64,000 nt of DNA from Rubritalea tangerina (GTDB lineage: Bacteria; Verrucomicrobiota; Verrucomicrobiia; Verrucomicrobiales; Akkermansiaceae), in NCBI RefSeq assembly GCF_042683245.1, contig NZ_JBHUJB010000040.1, positions 12,702-76,701 on the forward strand. The letters are read 5' to 3'. Position 1 is the stretch's first letter. Each line of letters begins with the position of its first letter. This document shows positions 35,972-44,659 of the stretch, piece by piece. The position numbers were made by a program, and so were the translations under genes. Below the pieces are notes generated by a model. That model had not been told where the DNA came from, made no database searches, and saw nothing but the letters and a program-made list of their open reading frames with translations.

Positions 35972-37180
35972 CTAAAACGGCCACACCGCCTTCACCAACT
36001 TACCCAAAACCCCAGCTTTTTCCTTCGGACTGTCCTCATCCATTAATTGTGCATAGCGAATCAACCCCACCGCCGTCGAATACTGCGGGTCACGGAAATA
36101 CTCGTGAATCCCACTCACCTCAGGTTGCTCCGGACGATAAATCGGCAAATGAAAAACATCGTTGGCTAATTCACCAAAACCACGCATCAAACTAGAACCT
36201 CCAGTTAAAAAGACCCCAGTCCCCACCTTCTCAAGTGACCCGTCAGGGAGCTTTTGCTTCACTAATCGCAAGGTCTCCTCGAGACGGCCACGGATGATGT
36301 CATTGAGCAATTGACGCTTGATCTCTAACTCAGGAAAACCCTTGTCATCCGGGATCGTCACCGTCCCCACAGAACGCGCAGGGTCACCCGAGGCGTCCCC
36401 CTCAGTGCACTTCACCTTCTCAGCTTTCGATAAAGGCATCTGAGTCACCAAATGAATGTCATTGGTCACGTGATCCCCCCCCACCGGAATACACCCAGAA
36501 GCAGCCACCGCACCATTCAGGTACAAAACGTAATCAGTCGTGCCCCCACCAATGTCGATCACAAGCGCCCCAGCTTCCTTATCTTGACGGTTCAATGCAA
36601 TCTGCGCGGAAGCAATCGGAGCAAACACCACATCATCCACATCTAAAGGGATCTCCCTTGCACACTTAATGCTGTTCTGAATCCGATTCTTTACGCCGTG
36701 AACGATGTGAAAATCCGCTTCTAATGTGCGACCTAACAAACCAATCGGGTTGCTGGCCTGCTCATTTCCATCAATCCAATACTGCCGTACAATGTTATGT
36801 AAGTAGACATTGTCCGATGGAATAGCGATGTCCCGAGCAATCTCCTTCGCCTCTTCCACGTGCTCAGTCGTAATCTCCTGGTCTTCATCCGGCAAACGAA
36901 ACGTCCCGCGGTTGTTCACTCCAGTAATGTGAGAACCAGTTACAGAAAGAAACACACTGCGGATGTCCACATCACAAACATCTTCAGCTTCTAGCAATGC
37001 CTCGCGCACACAAGTGCGCACATTCGCCATGTCAGAAATCTCCCCCTTGCGCACACCCACTGACTTCGTCTCACCAACCCCTAAGATCTTCACTGAGCTG
37101 TCTGCCTTCACTTCTCCCACCACCATGCATGTTTTGCTGGTGCCAACTTCAAGACCCACGTATATCTTTGATTTCGCCAT
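35972..37180 (-). CDS. ftsA: Cell division protein FtsA
   Basis: 402 residues from ATG 37178-37180 (MAKSKIYVGLEVGTSKTCMVVGE), chosen because AGGACGGAG lies right upstream and the conserved N terminus starts there. Actin-fold motifs include VIDIGGGTTDYVLY and VFLTGGSSLMRGFGE, and an SHS2/1C region is present. The end LGKLVKAVWPF is an amphipathic membrane-targeting helix. FtsA ties FtsZ filaments to the membrane and recruits later division proteins. Last gene of the dcw cluster here; ftsZ, its usual follower, is absent. Confidence 0.96.
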   Translation of the reverse strand: MAKSKIYVGLEVGTSKTCMVVGEVKADSSVKILGVGETKSVGVRKGEISDMANVRTCVREALLEAEDVCDVDIRSVFLSVTGSHITGVNNRGTFRLPDEDQEITTEHVEEAKEIARDIAIPSDNVYLHNIVRQYWIDGNEQASNPIGLLGRTLEADFHIVHGVKNRIQNSIKCAREIPLDVDDVVFAPIASAQIALNRQDKEAGALVIDIGGGTTDYVLYLNGAVAASGCIPVGGDHVTNDIHLVTQMPLSKAEKVKCTEGDASGDPARSVGTVTIPDDKGFPELEIKRQLLNDIIRGRLEETLRLVKQKLPDGSLEKVGTGVFLTGGSSLMRGFGELANDVFHLPIYRPEQPEVSGIHEYFRDPQYSTAVGLIRYAQLMDEDSPKEKAGVLGKLVKAVWPF

Positions 37181-37198
37181 CTCCGTCCTAGAACTCAA

Positions 37199-38125
37199 TT
37201 AGTCGTTCACTCTTGTCAGCCCCTCATCTGAATGCATTGCAGGAGCTTTAAAATTCCCTGGAATGTTATGCTTGGGCAAAAGATTAATCCACTCTAACTC
37301 ACGACCAGTCTGCTCAGCATGCGCCCGCGCTGCTATCAAGTCACCCAACTGACGCTCGTGGTCATACATCCCAAATGTCGCCACCACATTGTCGTCACTC
37401 GTGAGCACCAAACTATAAAAATTACTTACCGCCACTCGCTTCACCTCCCATGAACCCCGCACTTCCTCTGTCACTAACTGAATCAATGCCAATGCTCGTG
37501 CCGCATCCTTATGCACCATCTTCTCACCCATCGGAAATTCATGGGCTTCAGCCTCCGCAATCTCAATCACTGGCAAATTGCGCGCCACATCCCATAACTT
37601 ACCCTGACAGGTGAATATGACCCCCTCTGCATCCATCAAAATTCCTGATAGCGGGTTGCGCCCCGCCATACCTAACTTAGGACACGCTAACCAAGCCACT
37701 GGCACACGCTCAGTTAACTGAATCTTCACCGTGTCAGGCAACCTACGCTCCACCACAGCCGCCACAACCTCCGGCCGCTCCACTAACCGCGCCTCCACTT
37801 CATCAATATCAAAGGAAAAAATCGTCCCGCTCGGGTTGATCCCAGCAATCTCCGCTACCTCACTCTCGTTTAAAAAGCCATTCGTCTGTAACTCTAAATG
37901 ACGTAAGGCAAATTCAGGATTTGTTAGAAAATGGTTCCGGATGTACTGCGTGCCATACACCCCAGCAGCCCCCAAAACCACAAGGATCAAACAGATCTTG
38001 AATATCCCCCAAATCGCTTTGCGAGATTGGAAAAAGACAATACGCGGAGAACTCACTCGCAAATGTAGCGTGTGCTCAGTCCTTTGTCGCCTGTAACGCG
38101 TATTGGTCTTTTTTCTCTTAAACAT
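37199..38125 (-). CDS. ftsQ: Cell division protein FtsQ (DivIB)
   Basis: 308 residues: a basic cytoplasmic N terminus (MFKRKKTNTRYRRQR), one membrane segment at about 36-58, a POTRA domain (RHLELQTNGFLNESEVAEIAG, FDIDEVEARLVERPEVVAAVVERRLPDTVKIQLTER shortened here to its pattern), then the FtsQ beta domain. FtsQ links early and late division proteins in the septum. Its start overlaps the ddl stop by eight bases, and its own stop is 18 bases before ftsA, so the genes are co-transcribed. Confidence 0.92.
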   Translation of the reverse strand: MFKRKKTNTRYRRQRTEHTLHLRVSSPRIVFFQSRKAIWGIFKICLILVVLGAAGVYGTQYIRNHFLTNPEFALRHLELQTNGFLNESEVAEIAGINPSGTIFSFDIDEVEARLVERPEVVAAVVERRLPDTVKIQLTERVPVAWLACPKLGMAGRNPLSGILMDAEGVIFTCQGKLWDVARNLPVIEIAEAEAHEFPMGEKMVHKDAARALALIQLVTEEVRGSWEVKRVAVSNFYSLVLTSDDNVVATFGMYDHERQLGDLIAARAHAEQTGRELEWINLLPKHNIPGNFKAPAMHSDEGLTRVND

Positions 38126-39041
38126 TTCTTGGTGTCTGCAGCGATACCTCTGCTATCTTCATACAGAGATTACCAAACGAATAGCCCGCTTCTTTCGCAG
38201 CCTTCGGCAACAAGCTACTCTCAGTCATCCCTGGAATTGTGTTTGCTTCTAACACAAAAGGATTTCCATCGGCGTCCAACAATACATCAACTCGGGAGTA
38301 TACTTCAACTCCCAATGCGCGATGTGCCGCCAATGCAGCATCCTGAACCCGCTGCGTCGTCTCCTCGTCCAACTCAGCCGGACAATAATAATCCGTACCA
38401 CCTTCCCCAGTCATCCATGGGTACTTGTTCGACATATCGTAAAACCCACTACGTGGTGCAATGTGCACAACCGGAAATACCTCCCCATCCACAATCCCCA
38501 CCGTCAGCTCTTTGCCCTCGACAAATTGCTCTACCAAAACTTCATCACCATACTTCGCGGCATCCTCAATGGCCGCACGTGCTTCCTCTTCTTCCCGCAC
38601 AATGTGCACCCCCACACTAGACCCCTCACGTGGTGGCTTCACCACATAAGGCAAATCCATCTTCGGCATTTGCACACCAGCACTACAATCCACAGTCTCT
38701 GAAGCTGGCGTGGGCACCCCCGCCTCGATGAAACGCTCCTTGCTAGCCACTTTGTCGAAAGCTAACAAACTAGATGCTGAGCCCGCTCCTGTGTATGCGA
38801 CTCCTTTTGCCTCTAGTTGCTTCTGCAACACACCGTCTTCCCCAAAAGTCCCGTGAATAGTATTGAACACTAACTCAACCCCTTCTGGCACGATGACCTC
38901 TGACGTATTAATCTCCAAGGCCTCAGCATCGCACCCTTCTCCCAGCAATGCCTTGAGCACCGCTTGACCTGTCGCCATGGAAACATCGTGCTCAGAACCT
39001 GGGCCTCCCATCGCTACTGCTATCTTTATCTCTTTGTTCAT
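38118..39041 (-). CDS. ddl: D-alanine--D-alanine ligase
   Basis: 307 residues from ATG 39039-39041 (MNKEIKIAVAMGGPGSEHDVSM), which has a purine-rich GAGAGAAGAGG upstream. The ATP-grasp fold shows NTIHGTFGEDGVLQ, GVAYTGAG, LPYVVKPPREGSSVGV, KELTVGIVDG and VLEANTIPGMTESSLLPKAA. It makes the D-Ala-D-Ala end of the peptidoglycan stem peptide. The position between murC-murB and ftsQ is the classic dcw order. The enzyme has the usual length and no missing motif. Confidence 0.96.
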   Translation of the reverse strand: MNKEIKIAVAMGGPGSEHDVSMATGQAVLKALLGEGCDAEALEINTSEVIVPEGVELVFNTIHGTFGEDGVLQKQLEAKGVAYTGAGSASSLLAFDKVASKERFIEAGVPTPASETVDCSAGVQMPKMDLPYVVKPPREGSSVGVHIVREEEEARAAIEDAAKYGDEVLVEQFVEGKELTVGIVDGEVFPVVHIAPRSGFYDMSNKYPWMTGEGGTDYYCPAELDEETTQRVQDAALAAHRALGVEVYSRVDVLLDADGNPFVLEANTIPGMTESSLLPKAAKEAGYSFGNLCMKIAEVSLQTPRNV

Positions 39042-39086
39042 CCTCTTCTCTCTGAAATTTTCCACTCCCTATCCAACAACTTCATA

Positions 39087-41384
39087 TTAGAAAATCTGCT
39101 CGTCTTCACCAATAATCTGCACCTCAGTTTCTAACTCAATCCCTTTTTCCTCCCTCGCCTGCACTCGAATTTTGTCAATCAAGTCCAGCACCTCCTTCGC
39201 TGTCGCCTTCCCGTCGTTAACAATAAAGTTTCCATGCTCCAACGAAACCCGAGCCTTCCCCACAGCACTGTCCTTGAACCCTAGCGTGTCCACTAACATC
39301 CCTGCTGGCATCGCCTCTGGATTCTTAAAAATACAACCAGCACTCGCGGCCAATGGTTGTGAAGACCGACGCTTCTCCATCGACGCCTCCATCAATCCCT
39401 GAATCGCTCCCGCTTCAGCAACCTGCCCCTTGAAGGTCGCAGAGAGAGCAAAACAACGCCGCAACTCCGGAACATTACGGTAGTGCGCCACTATCTCTTC
39501 CCTCTTGCGTGTGCGGATCTCTCCATCCTCATCAAGAAATGTCACCTCGATCACTTGGTCAAAAGTCTCTGTACCCATGGCTCCAGCATTCATCCGTAAT
39601 CCACCACCCACATTCCCAGGAATCCCCTCCATCCACTCAAAGCCAGTCAAACCAGCCTTTTGAGCAATGCTCGCTAACTTCTTAAAACGAACTCCCGCAC
39701 CTGCTGTCACAAGATCTCCCTCCACGCTCACTTCACCAAACACTCCCTTCGAGGGATGAATGACCACACCCCGTATGCCACCATCTCGAACTAACAAGTT
39801 CGAACCTCGCCCAATCACACGCACCGGAATCCCACGCTCACGACAATAACGAACAGCATTCGCAAAACATTGATGCGTCTGAGGCTCTACCCAAAACTGC
39901 GCAGGACCACCAACTAACATCGTCGTGTGCTTACGCATCGGCTCGTACAAACACACCTTCGCATTCCCATCACCACATTCACCTAAAATGACCTCTAAAA
40001 CAGACTGATCACGGGCAATCTTGGTGCCCACTTCATGGACATTCCCCGCCCCCAATGTGATTAACATATCACCAGCCTTCAGTGCATTGCCAACTGCATA
40101 ATGCGCCGAAGCAACCTCCCCAACAACTTGACCTGACACCGATCCGTGCGACTTCATCGCATCCACAATCGTCTGCCCGCTCACACCGTCAATCGGCAAC
40201 TCAGATGCTGGATACACATCAGTCACAAACACCTTGTCCGCCGCCTGTAATACCTTGCCAAAGTCATCCGCTAACTTCTGCGTCCTACTATAACGGTGCG
40301 GTTGAAATAATACCACCAAACGCTTCGGCTCGAGTGAACGTGCCGTCTGTAGAGTCGCAGCCAACTCAGTCGGGTGGTGCCCGTAATCGTCCACCACGCG
40401 TAAGCGCTTACTCAAATACTTCGTTTCGAACCTCCTCCGCGCACCTGCAAAAGTCGCCAAAGCCCGCGAGGCATCACTAAATGACACCCCACACTCGGTC
40501 GCCAATGCTATCGACGCCAATGCATTCAGCGCATTATGTCGCCCAGGTACACCTAACTCGACACGCCCCAATAGTTCCCCCTTGTGAACTACGTCAAAGG
40601 CGACCACCCCTCCTTGTTCCTTGAGGTTCTCAGCAATAAAATCTGCGTTGCTCCAGCCGTAAGAAATTGCATTCCCTCGTTGCCCACATAACTCAGTGGC
40701 CACCTCACACTCCGCACAGAAGATGATGCTTCCCGAGGTGCGCTCTAGTAATGTCGTGAACACCTCTTTGATGTGCTCAATCCCCGAATAAAAATCCAGA
40801 TGCTCTTCCTCCACGTTCAACACCACAGCGTGTTTCGGCTGATAAAGTGCCAGTGTCCCATCACTCTCGTCTCCCTCAGCTACCATCAAGGAACCCTTTT
40901 CATCCCAATGCGCATTGGTCCCTAACACAGGAATCTCTGCCCCAACATAGTGAGACGGATGCACCGCGCCACGACGTAACACATGCGCACTCATCGCCGA
41001 CGTCGTCGTCTTGCCATGCGTGCCAGAAATCACCACCCCATCTTTCGTCGCCAATATCGCCGCTAAACACTCAGCACGTCGCACCGTTGGTATCCCCGCC
41101 GAACGCGCCGCCGCAAGCGCCACATTCTCATCCCGAATCGCCGAAGAATACACCACCACATCCGCATCCGCTACCGAATGCGCGTTGTGTGGGCTCGAAA
41201 ATGCTAAACCCGCCCTCTGTAACCTCTCAGTCTCAGCACTCGTCACTCGATCACAACCACTCACATTGTGCCCCATACCTATCAAGAGCGATGCTAAACC
41301 GCTCATCCCAGATCCTGCCACTCCGATCAAGTGAATGCGCATCGCTTGCTCGTCGCGCATCAGTCGTTCACTAAAGTCTTTCAT
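39087..41384 (-). CDS. murC/murB: MurC-MurB fusion: UDP-MurNAc--L-Ala ligase and UDP-MurNAc dehydrogenase
   Basis: 765 residues joining two peptidoglycan enzymes. MurC (about 1-465) has GVAGSGMSGLASLL, the ATP loop GTHGKTTTSAM and DDYGHHPTE. MurB (about 475-765) has the FAD-binding VIGRGSNLLVRDGG, IPGNVGGGLRMNAGAMG and the catalytic Ser in LAASAGCIFKNP. MurB makes UDP-MurNAc and MurC adds L-Ala, so the fusion joins consecutive steps. MurB-MurC fusion has been noted in other Verrucomicrobiota (from memory). The start codon shares one base with the murG stop (TAATG). No signal peptide. Confidence 0.95.
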   Translation of the reverse strand: MKDFSERLMRDEQAMRIHLIGVAGSGMSGLASLLIGMGHNVSGCDRVTSAETERLQRAGLAFSSPHNAHSVADADVVVYSSAIRDENVALAAARSAGIPTVRRAECLAAILATKDGVVISGTHGKTTTSAMSAHVLRRGAVHPSHYVGAEIPVLGTNAHWDEKGSLMVAEGDESDGTLALYQPKHAVVLNVEEEHLDFYSGIEHIKEVFTTLLERTSGSIIFCAECEVATELCGQRGNAISYGWSNADFIAENLKEQGGVVAFDVVHKGELLGRVELGVPGRHNALNALASIALATECGVSFSDASRALATFAGARRRFETKYLSKRLRVVDDYGHHPTELAATLQTARSLEPKRLVVLFQPHRYSRTQKLADDFGKVLQAADKVFVTDVYPASELPIDGVSGQTIVDAMKSHGSVSGQVVGEVASAHYAVGNALKAGDMLITLGAGNVHEVGTKIARDQSVLEVILGECGDGNAKVCLYEPMRKHTTMLVGGPAQFWVEPQTHQCFANAVRYCRERGIPVRVIGRGSNLLVRDGGIRGVVIHPSKGVFGEVSVEGDLVTAGAGVRFKKLASIAQKAGLTGFEWMEGIPGNVGGGLRMNAGAMGTETFDQVIEVTFLDEDGEIRTRKREEIVAHYRNVPELRRCFALSATFKGQVAEAGAIQGLMEASMEKRRSSQPLAASAGCIFKNPEAMPAGMLVDTLGFKDSAVGKARVSLEHGNFIVNDGKATAKEVLDLIDKIRVQAREEKGIELETEVQIIGEDEQIF

Positions 41385-42469
41385 TATAAATTTTCAATTA
41401 CGCTACAAACCCGAGTTGCCGCATCTTTCACTCCCAATGCCTGCGAGGCGGCACTCATATTTACCAAGCGCTGATCGTCACCAAAGATAGCCGTCACATC
41501 TGCGACTAGACTGCCAGCATCAAGGTCCGACTCCTGCCTTAGCACCGCCGCATCTGCTGCCTCAAACACCTCCGCATTCTTGGTCTGATGGTCGTCAGCC
41601 GCATAAGGATAGGGCACCAAGATGGATGCCAAACCAAGATAAGAAATCTCACTCAAACTAGAAGCCCCAGAACGCATGATCACAAGGTCAGTCACTGCGT
41701 AGAGCTGCGCCATGTCTGCACAAAAAGCGATCAACCTGTGATTCTCACTTCCCTCCCCCACTTCTTGCTTCACACGCTCGTAATCGTAATTCCCAGTCAG
41801 ATGCAAAAATTGCACCTCGGGCATCGCCCGCGCCGCCTCTACCACAAGACTATTTAGCCGCTTGGCTCCCTGGCTCCCGCCCATCACCAATACTGTTTTG
41901 CGCGCTGGATCCACACCTAACTGCCCAGCCGCAACATCACGGCTGGGTACCGACTCTAATTCTTCTCGTACAGGCGTGCCCGTTACCTCAACTTCAGAAC
42001 CAGGAAAATAAGGCCGCGCAGCCTCCATCCCAATCAATACCTTGTCACACCACTTGGCCGTCAACCGATTCGCCTTGCCCGGTAACGCATTCGAATCGTG
42101 AACAAATGTCTTCGCCCCTAACTTCTTGCCAGCCATCACTGGAGGTAAGGAAGTAAACCCACCCATCCCAATCACAGCATCCGCTCCAAATTGCCTCAGC
42201 AATCCCTTACACTTAGATGTCGTCTGCAATAGCTTCCACATGAAAGGCAACATCTTTAAAGACAAGGTCGCCGGCTTCGCAATCGCAGGCACCGTGTCAA
42301 AAGCCAAATCCCCATACTTTTTAGATGCCTCCGCATCTACCTTCTTCTCAGAAATCAATAACCTTACCTCGTGGCCGCGACGCTTCATCTCCTGCGCCAC
42401 CGCTACTCCCGGAAATAAGTGGCCACCCGTTCCGCCACACGCTATCACTACCTTCTTTTTGCTCTCCAT
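41384..42469 (-). CDS. murG: UDP-GlcNAc--MurNAc-pentapeptide transferase MurG
   Basis: 361 residues with GGTGGHLFPGVAVAQEM at the N terminus and the UDP-binding signature in the C-terminal half (VLVMGGSQGAKRLN, MRSGASSLSEISYLGLASILVPYPYAADDHQ). MurG adds GlcNAc to lipid I to form lipid II at the inner membrane face. It is the first gene of the dcw cluster in this window. The upstream gap to the selenoprotein terminator is only about 78 bases, and the cluster promoter must be there. ftsW and murD are not adjacent. Confidence 0.96.
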   Translation of the reverse strand: MESKKKVVIACGGTGGHLFPGVAVAQEMKRRGHEVRLLISEKKVDAEASKKYGDLAFDTVPAIAKPATLSLKMLPFMWKLLQTTSKCKGLLRQFGADAVIGMGGFTSLPPVMAGKKLGAKTFVHDSNALPGKANRLTAKWCDKVLIGMEAARPYFPGSEVEVTGTPVREELESVPSRDVAAGQLGVDPARKTVLVMGGSQGAKRLNSLVVEAARAMPEVQFLHLTGNYDYERVKQEVGEGSENHRLIAFCADMAQLYAVTDLVIMRSGASSLSEISYLGLASILVPYPYAADDHQTKNAEVFEAADAAVLRQESDLDAGSLVADVTAIFGDDQRLVNMSAASQALGVKDAATRVCSVIENL

Positions 42470-42546
42470 GGTCTGCGCCCAACAGCATCGTCAGCCACCC
42501 AACAAACTCAAGGAAAATTACTGGTAAGACACTTCTCTCCTCCTCA

Positions 42547-42583
42547 TAAAAAACGCCGACCTCTCCGAAGGAAGATCGACGCC
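42547..42583 (-). terminator. Rho-independent terminator after the TlpA-like selenoprotein gene
   Basis: On the minus strand GGCGTCGATCTTCC folds back on GGAGAGGTCGGCG with one bulge, followed by TTTTTT. It separates this operon from murG. Confidence 0.85.
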
Positions 42584-42639
42584 ATGTAGTAGGGACTCTT
42601 TTGGCCCAACCCAGTGCCCAGCACTAGGTCTTATGAAAT

Positions 42640-43755
42640 CTACTTCTGATCCGCTTTCGCTTCTTCAATCAGCTTCGCGAGCGCAGCCTCCATCTGCTCA
42701 CCGCGTAAACTTCCATGACGAATCACCCCCTTGTGATCCAGAATATACAGAGTCGGCCACCCCCGAACTCCCCACTTCTCAGAAATCTTTCCGTATTCTT
42801 GCTGGTCAGTGAAATTCCGCCAAGTCGTGGTGCCATCTGCCACCATCTCTTTGAGCTTCTTCTTTGAGTCGCTATTAATCCCAACAATCGCAAAGGGCTC
42901 ATCTTTCCACTTCTCTACGAGCGACCGCTCGTGAGGAAGCATGGCGCGGCACGGACCTCACCAATGCCCCCAGAAATCGATCAGCACCACTTTGCCTCGG
43001 TAATCGCTGAGCTTAAATGCTTCACCGTCCTGATCCACACCCACAATGTCAGGCGCTTCAGACCCAATAGACAAATGCTTCACCTTGAAAAGTCGACTTT
43101 CAATCTGTTTCGCAACCTTCGGGCTATGCTCCTTAATCTGCCCGTCTGCTCCGAGCTTTTCAAGAATCTCCACACCCTCTTTGCGACTTGCCGCTTTTTG
43201 CTCATCATCTAACGCCCGATTGCGCTCACTCGCCATCAGCAATTGATTCGCTAATGCATACTTCGCAAATGCCAATGTCCCAGGCTCCTTTACCCCAGCA
43301 ACAACCTCACGAAGAGCTTCCACCCCTAACCCCAGTTGGTTATGACAGTGAATGTTAATATAACGCTCAAACCCCTTGCTCTCAGGATAGGCCTTCATCA
43401 GAAGCTCTGCCGCCTCCTTGCGTTGCTGTGGAGAACCTTTCGCAGATACCCAACTCAACGCCTGCTCCACCCCATCTACACGTAAATCTTTCTTCGCAAG
43501 ATCTAACAGATTAGTTGACGGCCCAACCGGGTCCGGCATTTCTTTAAAAATTTCACTGCGTTTCGAGCGATCTCGCTCAGAACGAATCTTCTTGTATACC
43601 TCCTGGACCTGCGCGTCATGAGCCCCAGAAATCTCTTTCACTTCGTCAACGATGCTCGCCCGAACTTCTTGGGTCTGCACCGCTGGCTTTTCCTCCGCAT
43701 GGACCATCGCCGGCAATGCCAGCATACCCACAGGAATCCAATATTTCATTTTCAT
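42640..43755 (-). CDS. Exported TlpA-like thioredoxin-fold selenoprotein (UGPC active site)
   Basis: A single reading frame of 372 codons interrupted once by TGA at 42958-42960. Upstream it encodes a signal peptide (MKMKYWIPVGMLALPAMVHA), a helical region of unknown fold, and the start of a thioredoxin domain (VVLIDFWGHW). Downstream it continues without frameshift as GPCRAMLPHERSLVEKW, then the cis-Pro region GWPTLYILDHKG and a normal end at TAG. The TGA replaces the first Cys of the CGPC motif (codon 266; the second Cys is 269). A SECIS-like hairpin follows at 42910-42939. I therefore read TGA as selenocysteine: a 371-residue, periplasmic thiol-disulfide oxidoreductase. A nonsense mutation is the alternative. 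It follows two exported protease-like genes, probably in one operon, and ends at a terminator. Confidence 0.85.
42910..42939 (-). promoter_or_regulatory. Bacterial SECIS-like element
   Basis: Read on the minus strand, starting 18 bases after the TGA, CTT-C-CTC-ACGAGC pairs with GCTCGT-A-GAG-AAG around the loop GGTC. This gives 12 base pairs with one bulged C and one bulged A. The loop lies 31 bases after the TGA and begins with G-G-T, as in the E. coli fdhF SECIS. Distance, loop and position inside the coding sequence match the bacterial SECIS model recognised by SelB. Confidence 0.8.
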
Positions 43756-43802
43756 AGTATCTTTCTGTTTATCTCAAATTTCTATTCGACTCCAGTACAT
43801 CT

Positions 43803-43827
43803 GACTGGTGATAGAAACTGACCAGTC
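43803..43827. other. Short perfect hairpin between the protease-like gene and the selenoprotein gene
   Basis: GACTGGT pairs exactly with ACCAGTC around a loop of eleven bases, directly beyond the stop at 43830. There is no T run, so it may stabilise or process the operon message rather than end it. Confidence 0.5.
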
Positions 43828-43829
43828 GT

Positions 43830-44633
43830 TCACGCTTCCTTAGAGAGTCCGTCACGCTTTTCCTTAGCCTGCCCCAATAACTTTTGCGCGTACTTCGACG
43901 GTAACACCACAGTGGCAGCCTGACCGCTCCCCCCGCCCTTCTTTACCACGCCCAGCCCCACAAAATCTCCATTCGCTCCAAATACCGCAGCACCCGGACG
44001 CACCCCAGAACAAACATAGGACTTCCGAGGTTTCTCAATCACAGCACTCACTTGCTTCACGCTCACGCCAGCTACATACCTCAAACTCTCACCATGACGG
44101 TTCACTAAAACAACATCATCCAATTGGCTCAATGACGCCCCCTTAGACAAATCCACGATCGGAGCTGAAAAGTCCCCCGCATTCTCCCCTTTCGGATCAA
44201 TCGCCAAATACGCTAAGTCCAAAGCCTCGTCATGCAAAACTAACTTCGCGTCAAATTCATCCCCAGATGCATCCACCACCTTCAACTCCTGCATGTTGGT
44301 ATCAATCTTAATGCCAGGTTGCTGCCCCACATTCGTTCCTACTTCTGGCATGATAGTGCGGTATGAAACTAACAAAAGCCCCTTGTCCACAACCACTGCT
44401 TGGGAAGTAATCGGCACATCTTTAGTCTGCGCCACCTGGCCATTCATCGACACCTCCACCTTCATCAGACCTTTCACTGTTAGCACCGAGGATTGATTGT
44501 TCTCAAACACCTCCTTCGCGTCCGACTTAATGTCTGCAAACGCTGTCATGCTCCCAAAGCCACAAACAAGTCCAGCGGCCGATAACTTCATTAGTTGAGT
44601 TGGTTTCATCATTCTATTTAGTTTTTGTTTCAT
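43830..44633 (-). CDS. Exported trypsin-like protease homologue without catalytic residues
   Basis: 267 residues with a signal peptide (LMKSAAGL-like hydrophobic stretch LSAAGLVCGFGSMTAFA). The beta-barrel pattern of S1-type proteases can be followed: VVVDKGLLLVSYRTIMPE in place of the usual TNHHV block, ALDLAYLAID retaining the Asp-block pattern, and GVRPGAAVFGANGDFVGLGVV in place of GNSGGP. The catalytic His and Ser are therefore missing, so it is probably a non-enzymatic binding or scaffold protein. It lies 26 bases downstream of the active HtrA-like gene, likely in the same operon. Met9 is an alternative start. Confidence 0.65.
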   Translation of the reverse strand: MKQKLNRMMKPTQLMKLSAAGLVCGFGSMTAFADIKSDAKEVFENNQSSVLTVKGLMKVEVSMNGQVAQTKDVPITSQAVVVDKGLLLVSYRTIMPEVGTNVGQQPGIKIDTNMQELKVVDASGDEFDAKLVLHDEALDLAYLAIDPKGENAGDFSAPIVDLSKGASLSQLDDVVLVNRHGESLRYVAGVSVKQVSAVIEKPRKSYVCSGVRPGAAVFGANGDFVGLGVVKKGGGSGQAATVVLPSKYAQKLLGQAKEKRDGLSKEA

Positions 44634-44659
44634 TGTGTGATTAATTTCTTATTTCCCCC

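Noticed and set aside
42640..42942. Separate 100-residue thioredoxin-like gene starting at MLPHERS
   Set aside because: It lacks the start of the thioredoxin domain, and the preceding codons GPCRA are in frame with the upstream gene. The TGA reading as selenocysteine explains both parts as one gene.
42958..43755. Pseudogene by nonsense mutation
   Set aside because: Not fully excluded, but the stop falls exactly on the catalytic Cys codon, both sides remain intact and a SECIS-like hairpin follows. Random mutation would not give this combination.
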